DNA of 40,131 nucleotides from Streptomyces sp. MBT53 (GCF_016654115.1 NZ_JAEQAZ010000066.1:1-40131), one strand, 5' to 3'. Numbered from the stretch's first letter, positions 15,029 through 23,840 are shown. The notes: generated by a model from the letters alone, not told the origin. Program-made: numbers and translations.

Positions 15029-18000
15029 TCACACCAGGGCGGCGGCCTCCTTCGCGGAGAGGCCGCCGCCTTCGGCGTACCCGGCCGCGCACTCCTCGTA
15101 GACCGCGTCGCCGAGCGCGGCGCGCGCGTGCTCCTCGGCCCGGCGGTAGACCTCGCGTTCCATGAAGGTCGGGACATGCCCGGGCGGCAGCAGCGCCTTC
15201 GCGGAGACCAGGCAGCGGACGCCGTCCCGGGCCCGGTCGCCGCCGTCGAACTCGGTGAGGGCGACCGCGGCGATCCCCAGGTACAGCGAGGTCATGTGCG
15301 GGGCGATGGCCTCGGACAGCGGGTCACCGGCCCGCGCCAGCGCCTTGCGGATCTTGTCCAGGGACTCGTCGTAGTCGCCGTCGAGCGCCTCCACCCAGGC
15401 CTCCGAGCCGAGGATGAACGCGTCGAAGACGATGAAGTGCGCAATGTGGAACTCCTCGCGCAGCAGGCGCAGTTCCTCGCGTGCCTCGGCGATCCGGCCG
15501 GACATGGCGAGGCGGCTCGCGAGGAACATCCGGGCGGCGGGCATCGCCTCGCTGCTCATGCCGCGCGGCCGGTCGATGACCTCGCGCAGGATGCGCTCGC
15601 CGCGTTCGAAGTCGCCCTTCTCGATGAGCACACTGCCGAGCCGGGCGCCGAGTACGGCCGTCTGCCCATGGGCACCGAGCCGTTCGGCGTGCTCGATGGC
15701 GGCCTCGTAGTCGGCGGCGGCGAGCTGGTACTGGCCGATGCGCTCCCGGGCCTCGGCGCGGGCGGAGAGCGCCTCGGCGACGCCCCAGATGTCACCGATG
15801 CGAAGGAAGATCTCCAGCGACTCGTCGGCGTCCCGGGCCGCGTCGCCCGCCCAGTCGGTGCGGTTGGCGAGCATGTTGGCGCGCATCTGGAGGACGGTCG
15901 CGAGCTCCCACTCCATGCCGGGGGTGGTCCGGCAGGTGTGGACGTCGGCGTCGAGGATCTCGGGCAGCCGCTGCACGCTGCCGCTCAGCATCACCGCGAA
16001 GAACCAGAACATGCCGGGCGTACGGCAGGTCTGCGGCAGCCCCGGTTCGTAGACCTGCGCGATGAGGCCCAGTTTCTCCTTCGCGGCCGGTGCCTCCCAG
16101 GCGTCCAACTCCGTGTCCATACAGGCGAGATGGGCGAGATGGAGGCCGCGCCGGGCCTCGGCGAGGAGTTCCCCGGTGAGCGGGGGCGGGATGTCGGTGC
16201 AGCGCTGCCAGACCGGGGCGGCACGCCGGACGGGGGCGGCGAAGGGGTCGGGGCCCAGGGCCATGACCTCGACGCACCAGTTGCGGGCCTCGATGCGGAC
16301 GTCGCGCATCTGCCAGTACCAGATCAGCGACAGGACCAGGCAGATGGCCTCCTGTTCGTCGCGTTCGGCGACGGCGTGCCGCAGGGCGGTGCGGAGGTTC
16401 TCGTACTCGCGCTCCAGCCGCTCCACGGCGGCGAGTTGGCCGGGGCCGCGCAGCAACGGGTCGGTGGTGCGGGCGAGTTCGCGGTAGTACGTCAGATGGG
16501 CGCGCTCGGCGGCGGGACGGCGGCCGGACTCGGCGAGCCGTTCGCCGGCGTACTCGGCGACGGTCTCCAGGAGCCGGTAGCGCATCCCGTCCTCGCCCGA
16601 AGGGGCCGCCACGACAAGGGACTTGTCGACGAGGGAGCCGAGCGTCTCGAACGCGACGGGCCCGCAGACGGCCTCGGCGGCGGCGAGGTCGCAGCCGCCC
16701 GCGAAGACGGACAGGGTGCTCAGCACGTCCCGTTCGTCCGCGTCGAGGAGGTCCCAGGACCAGTCGACGACGGCCCGCAGGGTCTGCTGGCGGGGCAGGA
16801 GCGTACGGCTGCCCGAAGTGAGCAGCCGGAAGCGGTCGTCGAGCCGGTCGGCGATCTGACGCGGCGTCAACATCCGTAGCCGGGCCGCCGCCAGCTCGAT
16901 CGCGAGGGGCATCCCGTCGAGCCGCCGGCAGATCTCGGCGCAGGCCTCGATGTCGTCCTCGACCGTGAACCCCGGCCGGGCCGCCGCGCCCCGCTCGGCG
17001 AGCAGCCGTAGCGCGACGGGGTCGGGCAGGGGCTCCACCGGGCGCAGCAACTCCCCCGGTACGCCCAGGGGTTCGCGGCTGGTGGCGAGCACGGTGAGTT
17101 CGGGGCAGCGCTCCAGCAGGGCCTCCACGAGGCGGGCGGCGGCGTCCACGACGTGCTCGCAGTTGTCGAGGACGATCAGCATCCGGCGGCGCCCGCAGTG
17201 TTCGGCGAGCCGCTCCACGGGGTCGTCGTGCCGCTCTCCCCCGGCGGCCCGGATCGCCTCGGCGCCGGCGCCGTACATCACGGTCTCGCGTGCCCCGAGG
17301 GCGGTGAGCACGGCCTCCGGTACGGCCTCGGGGTCGTCGACGGGGGCGAGTTCGGCCAGCCAGACCCCGTCCGGCGCCGCGTCCCGCACGCCTTCGGCGG
17401 CCTCCTGCGACAGCCGTGTCTTCCCGGCCCCGCCGGGCCCGAGCAGCGTCACCAGCCGGGCGGCGACGAGATCGGTCCGGATGACGTCGATGTCGGCCTC
17501 CCGGCCGACGAAGGAGGTGAGGCGGGCGCGGAGATTGCCGGGAGGCGGTGAGGCGGGGGATTCATCGGTCCCGGTGCGCACGGGGATGGTCCGCGCCCCG
17601 CTCTCCCCGTCCGGGGACCGCAGCAACTCCCCGTGCAGCGCCCGCAGTTCAGGCCCCGGGTCGGAGCCGAGCCGGTCGGCCAGCAGTTGTCGTACGTCCT
17701 CGTAGGCGGCCAGTGCCTCCGCCGTGCGGCCGGTGGCGCGGAGGGCCTGGAGGCGGAGGGCCTGGAGGGGTTCGTCGAGGGGGTGGGTGTCGCACAGGGC
17801 GGTCAGTTCGGGCAGGGCGGTGTCCGCGTCGCCCAGGGCCAGCGCCGCCGTCAGACGGGCGCGGCGGGCGTCCAGGTGGCGGGTCTCCCAGCGGGCCGCC
17901 TCCGCCGTACGGTCGGGCAGGTCCGCGAGGGCCGGGCCGCCCCACAGGGCCAGCGCGTCGTCCAGGGCCTCGGCCGCCTTCGCGGGGTTGCCGTCGGCCA

Positions 18001-18340
18001 GCGCCCGCAGCCCCTCGCCGGTCAGCCGCTCGAAACGGTGCAGGTCGATGTCGTCGGCGGCGACGGCGAGCCGGTAGCCGCTCTCCGTCGAGCCGATCGC
18101 GTCCGCGCCTAGCGCCCGGCGCAACCTGCCCACCAGCGCCTGCAGCGCGCCCGTCGCGTCGGCCGGCGGGTCGGCGCCCCACACCTCGTCCACCAGGAAG
18201 CTCGCGGGCACGGCCCGGTCGGGCCGCAGGGCGAGCACGGTGAGCAGGGCACGCAGCCGCGCCCCGCCGACCGGGACGGGCGTGCCGTCGGAGCGAAGTG
18301 CCTGGGTGGTGCCGAGGATGCGATAGCGCACGGGGTCCAT
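15029..18340 (-). CDS. AfsR-like regulator: OmpR-type DBD, BTAD, NB-ARC/AAA, TPR
   Basis: This is a 1103-aa multidomain transcription factor. Residues 1-95 form an OmpR/PhoB-type winged helix (GGARLRALLTVLALRP, VPASFLVDEVWG, LVGRLRRALGAD, STESGYRL). Residues 99-243 form the bacterial transcriptional activator domain (IDLHRFERL through LHGELLRSP). Residues 275-600 form an NB-ARC-like ATPase with SFVGREADI, P-loop GPGGAGKT (301-308), RMLIVLDNCEHVVDAAARL (Walker B) and VLATSREPLGVPGE. From about 600 there are helical repeats of TPR type. It belongs to the AfsR group of large SARP regulators that activate secondary metabolism or export genes. It is convergent with the DrrAB-like genes, and direct repeats upstream of drrA may be its target. 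The start ATG is the one giving MDPVRYRILG. Confidence 0.9.
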   Translation of the reverse strand: MDPVRYRILGTTQALRSDGTPVPVGGARLRALLTVLALRPDRAVPASFLVDEVWGADPPADATGALQALVGRLRRALGADAIGSTESGYRLAVAADDIDLHRFERLTGEGLRALADGNPAKAAEALDDALALWGGPALADLPDRTAEAARWETRHLDARRARLTAALALGDADTALPELTALCDTHPLDEPLQALRLQALRATGRTAEALAAYEDVRQLLADRLGSDPGPELRALHGELLRSPDGESGARTIPVRTGTDESPASPPPGNLRARLTSFVGREADIDVIRTDLVAARLVTLLGPGGAGKTRLSQEAAEGVRDAAPDGVWLAELAPVDDPEAVPEAVLTALGARETVMYGAGAEAIRAAGGERHDDPVERLAEHCGRRRMLIVLDNCEHVVDAAARLVEALLERCPELTVLATSREPLGVPGELLRPVEPLPDPVALRLLAERGAAARPGFTVEDDIEACAEICRRLDGMPLAIELAAARLRMLTPRQIADRLDDRFRLLTSGSRTLLPRQQTLRAVVDWSWDLLDADERDVLSTLSVFAGGCDLAAAEAVCGPVAFETLGSLVDKSLVVAAPSGEDGMRYRLLETVAEYAGERLAESGRRPAAERAHLTYYRELARTTDPLLRGPGQLAAVERLEREYENLRTALRHAVAERDEQEAICLVLSLIWYWQMRDVRIEARNWCVEVMALGPDPFAAPVRRAAPVWQRCTDIPPPLTGELLAEARRGLHLAHLACMDTELDAWEAPAAKEKLGLIAQVYEPGLPQTCRTPGMFWFFAVMLSGSVQRLPEILDADVHTCRTTPGMEWELATVLQMRANMLANRTDWAGDAARDADESLEIFLRIGDIWGVAEALSARAEARERIGQYQLAAADYEAAIEHAERLGAHGQTAVLGARLGSVLIEKGDFERGERILREVIDRPRGMSSEAMPAARMFLASRLAMSGRIAEAREELRLLREEFHIAHFIVFDAFILGSEAWVEALDGDYDESLDKIRKALARAGDPLSEAIAPHMTSLYLGIAAVALTEFDGGDRARDGVRCLVSAKALLPPGHVPTFMEREVYRRAEEHARAALGDAVYEECAAGYAEGGGLSAKEAAALV

Positions 18341-18413
18341 TGTCTCCGGTGGCGACGGAAGCGGTCACGGGGTTGGGGCGGCGCGGCGCCGGGCACGGCG
18401 TACGGGAGCCGCC

Positions 18414-18448
18414 GCCCCTGAGATATGAGAGGCGGCGCCCCTGAAATA
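18414..18448. repeat. Direct repeat in the divergent promoter region (GCCCCTGAxATA)
   Basis: GCCCCTGAGATA (18414-18425) and GCCCCTGAAATA (18437-18448) are direct repeats 23 bp apart, about two helical turns, in the 253-bp region between the start of the AfsR-like gene (-) and the M50 gene (+). They could be regulator sites for either gene. No promoter consensus is clear in the rest of this region. Confidence 0.4.
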
Positions 18449-18593
18449 GGGGGTGACGGGGTCGCGGATCGCGTGCCAGAGTCCCATGCGCCCACCTTCC
18501 CCGGAACCGGTGGCCACCCGCGAGACGTTTTCCCCTGTGCCCGGTACCGTCGGGCTTCGCGAACCACCGACCCCCAGCAGGGAGCCCGCCCCC

Positions 18594-19364
18594 ATGACCG
18601 CCACCACCACCCGCCCGAGCGACCGGCGGATCAGCCCCGTCTTCCTCGGGATCCTGGCCGTCACGGCGGTGACCGGCTGGGCCACCTGGAGCGGGTTCGC
18701 CGAGAAGCCGGGCATCGCCGTGTTCCTGTTCGTGACGGCGGCCTGGATCGTCTCCCTGTGTCTGCACGAGTACGCGCACGCGCGCACCGCGCTGCACAGC
18801 GGTGACATCTCGATCGGCGGGAAGGGCTATCTGACCCTCAACCCGCTGAAGTACACGCACGCGCTGCTCAGCATCGTGCTCCCGGTGATCTTCGTCATCA
18901 TGGGCGGCATCGGTCTGCCGGGCGGGGCGGTGTTCATCGAGCGCAACCGCATCCACGGCCGCTGGAAGCACAGCCTGATCTCGGCGGCGGGCCCGCTGAC
19001 GAACGTACTGTTCGCGGCGGTCTGCACGGCCCCGTTCTGGCTGCACTCCCTCGACGGGGTGCCGGCCGACTTCCAGTACGCGCTGGCCTTCCTGGCCCTG
19101 CTCCAGGTGACCGCGGCGATCCTGAACTTCCTGCCGGTGCCGGGCCTGGACGGCTACGGCGTGATCGAGCCCTGGCTGTCGAACGACGTCAAGCGGCAGG
19201 TGGAACCGTTCGCGCCGTTCGGCCTGCTGTTCGTGTTCGCGCTGCTGTGGGTGCCGTCGATCAACCGGGAGTTCTTCGACATGATCGACGCGATCCTGCG
19301 GGGGCTGGGCGTCAGCAACTGGGAGACGTCGAACGGCTACAGCCTCTACCAGTTCTGGCGCTAG
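18594..19364 (+). CDS. Site-2 protease-like M50 family membrane metalloprotease
   Basis: This 256-aa membrane protein has about six hydrophobic helices. The zinc motif HExxH is present as LHEYAHA (H58, E59, H62), and the second M50 motif NFLPVPGLDGYGVIEP supplies the third ligand D186. Both lie at or in membrane helices as in S2P enzymes. There is no PDZ domain, so this is the short soluble-domain-free subgroup found widely in actinobacteria. It probably cleaves a membrane protein within the bilayer; the substrate is unknown. I chose the ATG at 18594, preceded by AGGGAG; an upstream in-frame ATG at 18453 would add 47 Pro-rich residues and is unlikely. It is convergent with the small membrane protein gene. 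Confidence 0.88.
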   Translation: MTATTTRPSDRRISPVFLGILAVTAVTGWATWSGFAEKPGIAVFLFVTAAWIVSLCLHEYAHARTALHSGDISIGGKGYLTLNPLKYTHALLSIVLPVIFVIMGGIGLPGGAVFIERNRIHGRWKHSLISAAGPLTNVLFAAVCTAPFWLHSLDGVPADFQYALAFLALLQVTAAILNFLPVPGLDGYGVIEPWLSNDVKRQVEPFAPFGLLFVFALLWVPSINREFFDMIDAILRGLGVSNWETSNGYSLYQFWR

Positions 19365-19372
19365 GAAAGGTC

Positions 19373-19537
19373 TCAGGCCGCGCGTCCGCGCTTCAGGTAG
19401 TACCAGCACATGTTGGACGACAGACCGGCCAGCAGGACCCACACGACGCCGATCCAGCTGCCCTCCACGAAGGAGACGACCGCCGCCGCCACGGCGAGCA
19501 GGCAGACGACGAGGGCGTAGAGGGCGAGGCGGGGCAT
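19373..19537 (-). CDS. Small hydrophobic membrane protein, 54 aa
   Basis: This is a 54-aa protein with two predicted membrane helices, MPRLALYALVVCLLAVAAAVVSF and WIGVVWVLLAGLSSNMCWYYL, ending in the basic KRGRAA. AGGAG lies 8 nt before the ATG, which decides this start over a longer ORF. Third-position G/C content and the good ribosome site argue that it is real. The function is unknown. It lies 79 nt downstream of npdG in the same direction but beyond an intrinsic terminator, so it probably has its own promoter or read-through expression. Confidence 0.68.
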   Translation of the reverse strand: MPRLALYALVVCLLAVAAAVVSFVEGSWIGVVWVLLAGLSSNMCWYYLKRGRAA

Positions 19538-19569
19538 GGGATCGGCTCCTGTCGGCAGAACGAAGGCAG

Positions 19570-19610
19570 AACAAAGGGGACACTGCTGGTGGGTCGCCAC
19601 CAGTGTCCCC
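19570..19610 (-). terminator. npdG intrinsic terminator
   Basis: On the - strand, GGGGACACT and GGTGG pair with CCACC and AGTGTCCCC around GTCG, with a 3-nt bulge (19576-19610), and the stem is followed by TTTGTT. It lies 6 nt after the npdG stop. Confidence 0.82.
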
Positions 19611-19616
19611 CACCGC

Positions 19617-20345
19617 TCAGACGTCCGTGACGCGCAGTCCCGCGTGTGCCTTGTAGCGGCGGTTGACGGAGATCAGGTTCGCGACCAGGGACTCCACCTG
19701 GTGGGCGTTGCGCAGCCGGCCCGCGAAGACGCCCCGCATGCCGGGGATCCGGCCGGCCAGCGCCTGGACGATCTCCACGTCGGCGCGCTCCTCGCCCAGC
19801 ACCATCACGTCCGTGTCGATCTCGGCGATCTCCGTGTCCATGAGCAGGACGGCCGACAGGTGGTGGAAGGCGGCGGCGACCCGGGAGTCCGGCAGCAGGG
19901 CGGCGGCCTGTTCGGCGGCGCTGCCCTCCTCCGGCTTCAGCGCGTAGGCGCCCTGCTTGTCGAAGCCCAGCGGGTTGACGCAGTCGACGACGAGCTTCCC
20001 GGCCAGCTCCTCGCGCAGCGACTCCAGCGTCTTGCCGTGACCGTCCCAGGGCACGGCGACGATCACGATGTCGCTGCGGCGCGCGGTCTCCGCGTTGTCG
20101 GCGCCCTCGACACCGTGGCCGAGCTCCTCGGCGGCGGCCTGCGCGCGGTCGGCGGCGCGGGAGCCGATGATCACCTTCTGGCCGGCCTTGGCGAGCCGGT
20201 AGGCGAGGCCCTTGCCCTGCGGCCCGGTCCCGCCGAGCACGCCGACGACCAGTCCGGAGACGTCGGGGAGGTCCCACGGGTCCTTGGCGGGGGCCTTCGC
20301 CGGGGGCGTCGCGGGGGTCTGTGCAGCACTGTCGGTAGAGGTCAT
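19617..20345 (-). CDS. npdG: NADPH:coenzyme F420 oxidoreductase
   Basis: This 242-aa cytosolic enzyme reduces the deazaflavin cofactor F420 with NADPH, or the reverse. An N-terminal Ala/Pro/Lys-rich leader of about 30 residues precedes a Rossmann fold: VVGVLGGTGPQGKGLAYRLAKAG (dinucleotide-binding GxGGTGxxG) and IIGSRAADRAQAAAEEL. SDIVIVAVPWDGHGKTLESL and VDCVNPLGFD are typical of the NpdG/Fno family, as is the C-terminal HQVESLVANLISVNRRYKAHAGLRVTDV. Reduced F420 would serve F420-dependent reductases in secondary metabolism; none is in the window. The ATG start gives the usual actinobacterial leader. It is followed by a clear terminator and sits 79 nt downstream of the sialidase gene start region on the same strand. 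Confidence 0.93.
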   Translation of the reverse strand: MTSTDSAAQTPATPPAKAPAKDPWDLPDVSGLVVGVLGGTGPQGKGLAYRLAKAGQKVIIGSRAADRAQAAAEELGHGVEGADNAETARRSDIVIVAVPWDGHGKTLESLREELAGKLVVDCVNPLGFDKQGAYALKPEEGSAAEQAAALLPDSRVAAAFHHLSAVLLMDTEIAEIDTDVMVLGEERADVEIVQALAGRIPGMRGVFAGRLRNAHQVESLVANLISVNRRYKAHAGLRVTDV

Positions 20346-20424
20346 GGGCCGACTTTACGTCCGCTCCGACGCCCGCATCGGCTCAGGTGAGGTCCGTCAC
20401 GGACCGGGTGAGACAGGTCACTCA

Positions 20425-21507
20425 TCAGCTCAGGGCGGTCACCGGCACCCTGCGGAACGTGATCGTCTCGTACGCCCCGAAGTCACCGGTCTCGTAGAGG
20501 AGTCCGACCGTGTCGTCGTCGACGCGGACGAGGTCGGAGTAGGCGGCGGGCAGGCCGTCGACCGTGTACACCGGGCGCCAGGTGGTGCCGCCGTCGGCCG
20601 AGGCGCGCAGGGTCATCAGGGCCCGGGCGGCCGGGTCGCCGGGGCCGGAGTACAACAGCAGGTCGGGGTCGCGGAGTTGGAGGACGCTGCCCTCGCAGAC
20701 GGGGGCGGCGAGACCGGCCTGCGGGCGGAACGGCTTGACGAGGGTCTTCCCGCCGTCCTCGGAGTGGGCGTCGGCGCGGTTGCCGGGGGACGGGGAGTCG
20801 TTGCGGGTGTTGAAGTAGACGCGCCCGTCCGGGAGTTCGGCGGCGGTGGTCTCGTTGCAGTTGACGTAGCCGTCGGTGTTCTCGTCGACGTAGCCGAGGT
20901 ACCAGGTCTCGCCGCGGTCGTCGCTGAGCAGGCAGTGGCCGCTGTTGTACTTGGCCTCGTTGCCGACGTCGGTGCCGGTGGGCGGGACGGTGTGGTTGCC
21001 GGGGACGACCACGCGGCCGGTGCTCAGCTGGATCGCGTGGCCGGGGGTGGTGGCGTACCAGCGCCACTCGGGCTTCTTCACCTGCTCGGTGATCTCCGTG
21101 GGGGTGGACCAGGTGACCCCGTCGTCGTCGCTGTACCGCACCCACACCCGCCGCCCGTCGGCCGCCTTCACCTTGCCGCGCAGGATGGCGTCCTCGCTCG
21201 CGGAGGCGGCCGAGCGGACGTGGACGAGCAGGATGCGGCCGGTGTCCAGGACGACGGGGGCCGGGTTGCCCGCGAGGTCGCTGCCGTTGTCGGCGGCGAC
21301 GGTCAACGGGCCCCAGGTGCGCCCGCCGTCCGTGGAGCGGCGCAGGACGATGTCGATGTGGCCGTAGTCGCTCGCGGAGGCGATCCGGCCCTCGCAGAAC
21401 GCGAGGAGGGTACCGGCGCGGGAGACCACGACCGCCGGGATCCGGTAGCTCGCGTAGCCCCCCTGCCCCGCGCTGAACGGGACGGTGACTTCTGCGGTGT
21501 CTGTCAT
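20425..21507 (-). CDS. Exo-alpha-sialidase (GH33), without signal peptide
   Basis: This 360-aa six-bladed beta-propeller releases terminal sialic acid. The substrate-binding arginine motif is YRIP (21-24). The acid/base Asp is D47 in SASDYGHID. Asp-boxes (SxDxGxxW) appear as STDGGRTW (58-65), SDDDGVTW, SDDRGETW and SADGGTTW, plus a degenerate SEDGGKT. The Glu/Tyr pair is likely in CNETTAAEL and AAYSDL. No signal peptide or membrane segment is seen: the protein begins MTDTAEVTVPFSAG directly at the propeller. The enzyme thus seems cytosolic or exported by an unusual route, odd for a sialidase. Other exo-glycosidases of the same fold cannot be excluded. It is divergent from the 200-aa hypothetical gene. 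Confidence 0.85.
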   Translation of the reverse strand: MTDTAEVTVPFSAGQGGYASYRIPAVVVSRAGTLLAFCEGRIASASDYGHIDIVLRRSTDGGRTWGPLTVAADNGSDLAGNPAPVVLDTGRILLVHVRSAASASEDAILRGKVKAADGRRVWVRYSDDDGVTWSTPTEITEQVKKPEWRWYATTPGHAIQLSTGRVVVPGNHTVPPTGTDVGNEAKYNSGHCLLSDDRGETWYLGYVDENTDGYVNCNETTAAELPDGRVYFNTRNDSPSPGNRADAHSEDGGKTLVKPFRPQAGLAAPVCEGSVLQLRDPDLLLYSGPGDPAARALMTLRASADGGTTWRPVYTVDGLPAAYSDLVRVDDDTVGLLYETGDFGAYETITFRRVPVTALS

Positions 21508-21637
21508 GGGGTGGCTCCTTGTGCGACGTGGTGTGCAGCGCGACGTGCGGCCGATGAGCCCGCAACCATCCCCAAGTTGGGCGAATTCGTGGTGAACTCC
21601 ACGTCACGAGTGGCCGGTTGCGGCAGGATGCGCGGAC

Positions 21638-22240
21638 ATGGACGCCGTACGGGTCGCGCTGCTGCGTGAAGTGCTCGCCGGGACCGAGTGGTTGGGGGCC
21701 ACGCGGCGGTTCGCGGGGGTGCTGCGCGGGTCCGTGGTGGCGCACGGGGGCGGGCTGCTACTGGTGGGCACGCCCGCGTACGAGCCGTGGCATCTCGCAG
21801 CGCATCTGGTCGACGAGGCCGCCTGGTCGGGCACCCCCGAACTGGCCCCGACTCTCGTACGGCACGACGCGCGCCCCTCCGACCCGGCCCATCTGGCCGT
21901 CGGACTCGGCCGGATCGAGGCGGCCCGGCGCGGCGAGACGCTGCTCGTCGTGTCACCGGAGGGGCCGGGCGATCCGCTCCTCGAACGCGTCCACGACGCC
22001 CGCCGGGCCGGCGCGACCGTCCTCTCGCTGGGCTCCGAGGACCGCGAACTGGCCTCCCTGGCCCATGAATCGCTCGCCGTCCCCGAGGGCACGGACCTGG
22101 ACCTCGACACCGTGCAGCATCTGGTGAGCGCGGCGGCCGGGGAGAACGTGTTGCCCGCGGCGCGGGGACGGAGGCGGTTCCGGGACCGGCTCTCGCGCCT
22201 CACCGACCAGTTGACGGCACCACCGCCCGCCCGCTGGTAG
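21638..22240 (+). CDS. Hypothetical protein, 200 aa
   Basis: I do not recognise this family. The protein is Ala/Leu/Arg-rich with no signal peptide or membrane helix. Visible features are GGGLLLVGTPAYEPWHLAAHLVDEAAW, GETLLVVSPEGPGDPLLERVHDARRAGATVLSLG (an alternating beta-alpha pattern resembling a sugar isomerase/Rossmann-like half), and a basic C-terminus RGRRRFRDRLSRLTDQL. Codon use is typical of the neighbours, and the ATG begins a clean reading frame 130 bp from the divergent sialidase gene. The MFS gene starts 49 nt downstream in the same direction, so the two may be co-transcribed. Confidence 0.65.
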   Translation: MDAVRVALLREVLAGTEWLGATRRFAGVLRGSVVAHGGGLLLVGTPAYEPWHLAAHLVDEAAWSGTPELAPTLVRHDARPSDPAHLAVGLGRIEAARRGETLLVVSPEGPGDPLLERVHDARRAGATVLSLGSEDRELASLAHESLAVPEGTDLDLDTVQHLVSAAAGENVLPAARGRRRFRDRLSRLTDQLTAPPPARW

Positions 22241-22289
22241 GCACAAAAACAGTTGCCCGCGGCGGCTCCCCGGCCAACGATGATCTGTT

Positions 22290-23591
22290 GTGACCGCCTC
22301 CGGCCTGCGTGCCCTCCTCCCCGACCTCGCCCCCTGGCACGCCTCCGCCGACTTCCGCAGGCTCTGGCTCGCGGGGCTGGTCTCGAACTTCGGGAACTTC
22401 CTGACGTTCGTCGCGCTCCCGGTACAGATGAAGGAACTCACCGGCTCGGCCGCGGCGGTGGGCGCGATCGGTGCCGTGGAACTCGTGCCGCTGATCGTGT
22501 TCGGGCTCTACGGCGGTGCGCTCGCCGACGCGTGGGACAAGCGGAAGCTGATCGTGTGGACCGAGGTCGGGCTCGGCGTGCTGTGCGGGGCGCTGCTGCT
22601 CAACTCGCTGCTGCCGGCGCCCGCCGTGTGGCCGCTGTACGTGATCGCGGCGCTGACCTCCGTCCTCGGTTCGATCCAGCGGCCCGCGCTGGACTCGCTG
22701 TGGCCGCGGATCGTGGCCCACGAGCACATGACGGCGGCGTCCGCGCTCAACTCGCTGCGCTGGACGGTCGGCGGGGTCGTGGGCCCGGCGCTGGCGGGTG
22801 TGGTGGTGGCGTTCGCGGGGCTGCCGTACGCGTACGCGGCGGACACCCTGACGTTCGCCGTGTCCGTGGTTCTGATCATCCGGATCGCCGCCTCCCCCGG
22901 GTCGCACGAGGCGCAGAAGCCGTCCCTGCGGTCGATCGCGGAGGGCGCCCGGTACGCGTGGAGCCGCAAGGAGCTGCTCGGTACGTACGCGATCGACCTC
23001 GCGGCGATGTTCTTCGCGATGCCGCTGGCGGTGCTGCCGTTCCTCGCGGACGATCTGCACGCGGAGTGGGCGCTGGGGCTGATGTACTCGTCGGTCCCGG
23101 CCGGTGCCCTGCTGGTGAGTGTGACCAGCGGCTGGACCTCGCGGATCCACCGGCACGGGCGGATGGTGGTGCTGGCCGCCGCGCTGTGGGGCGCGGCGAT
23201 CGCCTGCGCGGGCGCGGTGGGCAACGTATGGCTGGTGCTGCTGTTCCTCACCCTCGCGGGCTGCTGCGACATGGTCAGCGGAATCTTCCGCGCGGTGATC
23301 TGGAACCAGACGATCCCGGACGAGCTGCGCGGCCGGCTCGCCGGGATCGAGCTGCTGTCCTACTCGGTGGGCCCGCAGCTGGGCCAGGTCAGGTCCGGTG
23401 GCATGGCCGCGCTGTCCGGGGTGCGGACCTCGGTGTGGGCGGGCGGGCTGATGTGCGTGGGCGCGGTGGGGCTGCTGGCCGCAGGACTGCCGAAGCTGAT
23501 GTCGTACGACGCGAGGACGGACGAGCACGCGCTGCGGCTGAAGGAGCAGCGCGCGGCGGCGACGGCGGCCACGACCGCGGCCGAGGTCTGA
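22290..23591 (+). CDS. MFS transporter, EntS-like (MFS_3 group)
   Basis: This 433-aa protein has about 12 hydrophobic helices. The N-terminal FRRLWLAGLVSNFGNFLTFVALPVQMKELTGSAAAVG is typical of the enterobactin-exporter (EntS) and macrolide-efflux group of MFS. GALADAWDKRKLIVWTE is motif A, IQRPALDSLWPRIV follows TM4, and NSLRWTVGGVVGPALAG is motif C-like. IWNQTIPDELRGRLAGIELLSYSVGPQLGQ marks the C-terminal half. Members export siderophores or antibiotics. It lies some 1.3 kb from the iron/heme genes, but no siderophore genes or iron box are adjacent, so the substrate is open. GTG start; no strong Shine-Dalgarno sequence. It is convergent with the small Cys protein gene. Confidence 0.88.
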   Translation: MTASGLRALLPDLAPWHASADFRRLWLAGLVSNFGNFLTFVALPVQMKELTGSAAAVGAIGAVELVPLIVFGLYGGALADAWDKRKLIVWTEVGLGVLCGALLLNSLLPAPAVWPLYVIAALTSVLGSIQRPALDSLWPRIVAHEHMTAASALNSLRWTVGGVVGPALAGVVVAFAGLPYAYAADTLTFAVSVVLIIRIAASPGSHEAQKPSLRSIAEGARYAWSRKELLGTYAIDLAAMFFAMPLAVLPFLADDLHAEWALGLMYSSVPAGALLVSVTSGWTSRIHRHGRMVVLAAALWGAAIACAGAVGNVWLVLLFLTLAGCCDMVSGIFRAVIWNQTIPDELRGRLAGIELLSYSVGPQLGQVRSGGMAALSGVRTSVWAGGLMCVGAVGLLAAGLPKLMSYDARTDEHALRLKEQRAAATAATTAAEV

Positions 23592-23609
23592 TTACTCGCC
23601 CGTGCCTGA

Positions 23610-23840
23610 TCAGTCCTCGTCGGCGCTCCCCTTCGTGGCGTCGTGCCACTTGGGGTCGGTCTCCCACTCCAGGTTGCGCTCGCGGGCCGTCTCCATCGCG
23701 TGCTCGGCCTCCGCGCGGGTGGCGTACGGCCCGAAGCGGTCCTTGGCGGGGCACTCCGGCCCCTCCTCGACCTTCTTGTGTTCGAGGCAGTAGTACCACT
23801 CGCCGGGCTTCCCGACCGTGCGCTTCTTGAACAGGGCCAT
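23610..23840 (-). CDS. Small conserved-type protein with CxHx-Cys pattern, 76 aa
   Basis: The 76-aa product begins MALFKKRTVGKPGEWYYCLEHKKVEEGPECPAKDRFGPYATRAEAEHAMETARERN. The first part, with C-L-E-H and then E-C, resembles a small metal-binding knuckle. The second part, FGPYATRAEAEHAMETARERN, resembles the SPOR-like or SHOCT-like pattern of small Streptomyces proteins. AAAGGAG sits 6 nt before the ATG and decides the start. The C-terminus is acidic (GSADED). The function is unknown. It is divergent from map, whose promoter lies in the same 58-bp gap. Confidence 0.72.
   Translation of the reverse strand: MALFKKRTVGKPGEWYYCLEHKKVEEGPECPAKDRFGPYATRAEAEHAMETARERNLEWETDPKWHDATKGSADED

Noticed and set aside
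14114..16879. Long + strand open frame (921 codons) opposite the AfsR-like regulator
   Set aside because: It spans the drrB gene and the antisense of the regulator in one frame; low-complexity translation and no ribosome site.
18453..18593. N-terminal extension of the M50 protein
   Set aside because: Pro-rich low-complexity text, no ribosome site; AGGGAG precedes the ATG at 18594.
21578..21600. CGTGG...CCACG inverted repeat in the sialidase upstream region
   Set aside because: Only 5-bp arms, expected by chance in this composition.
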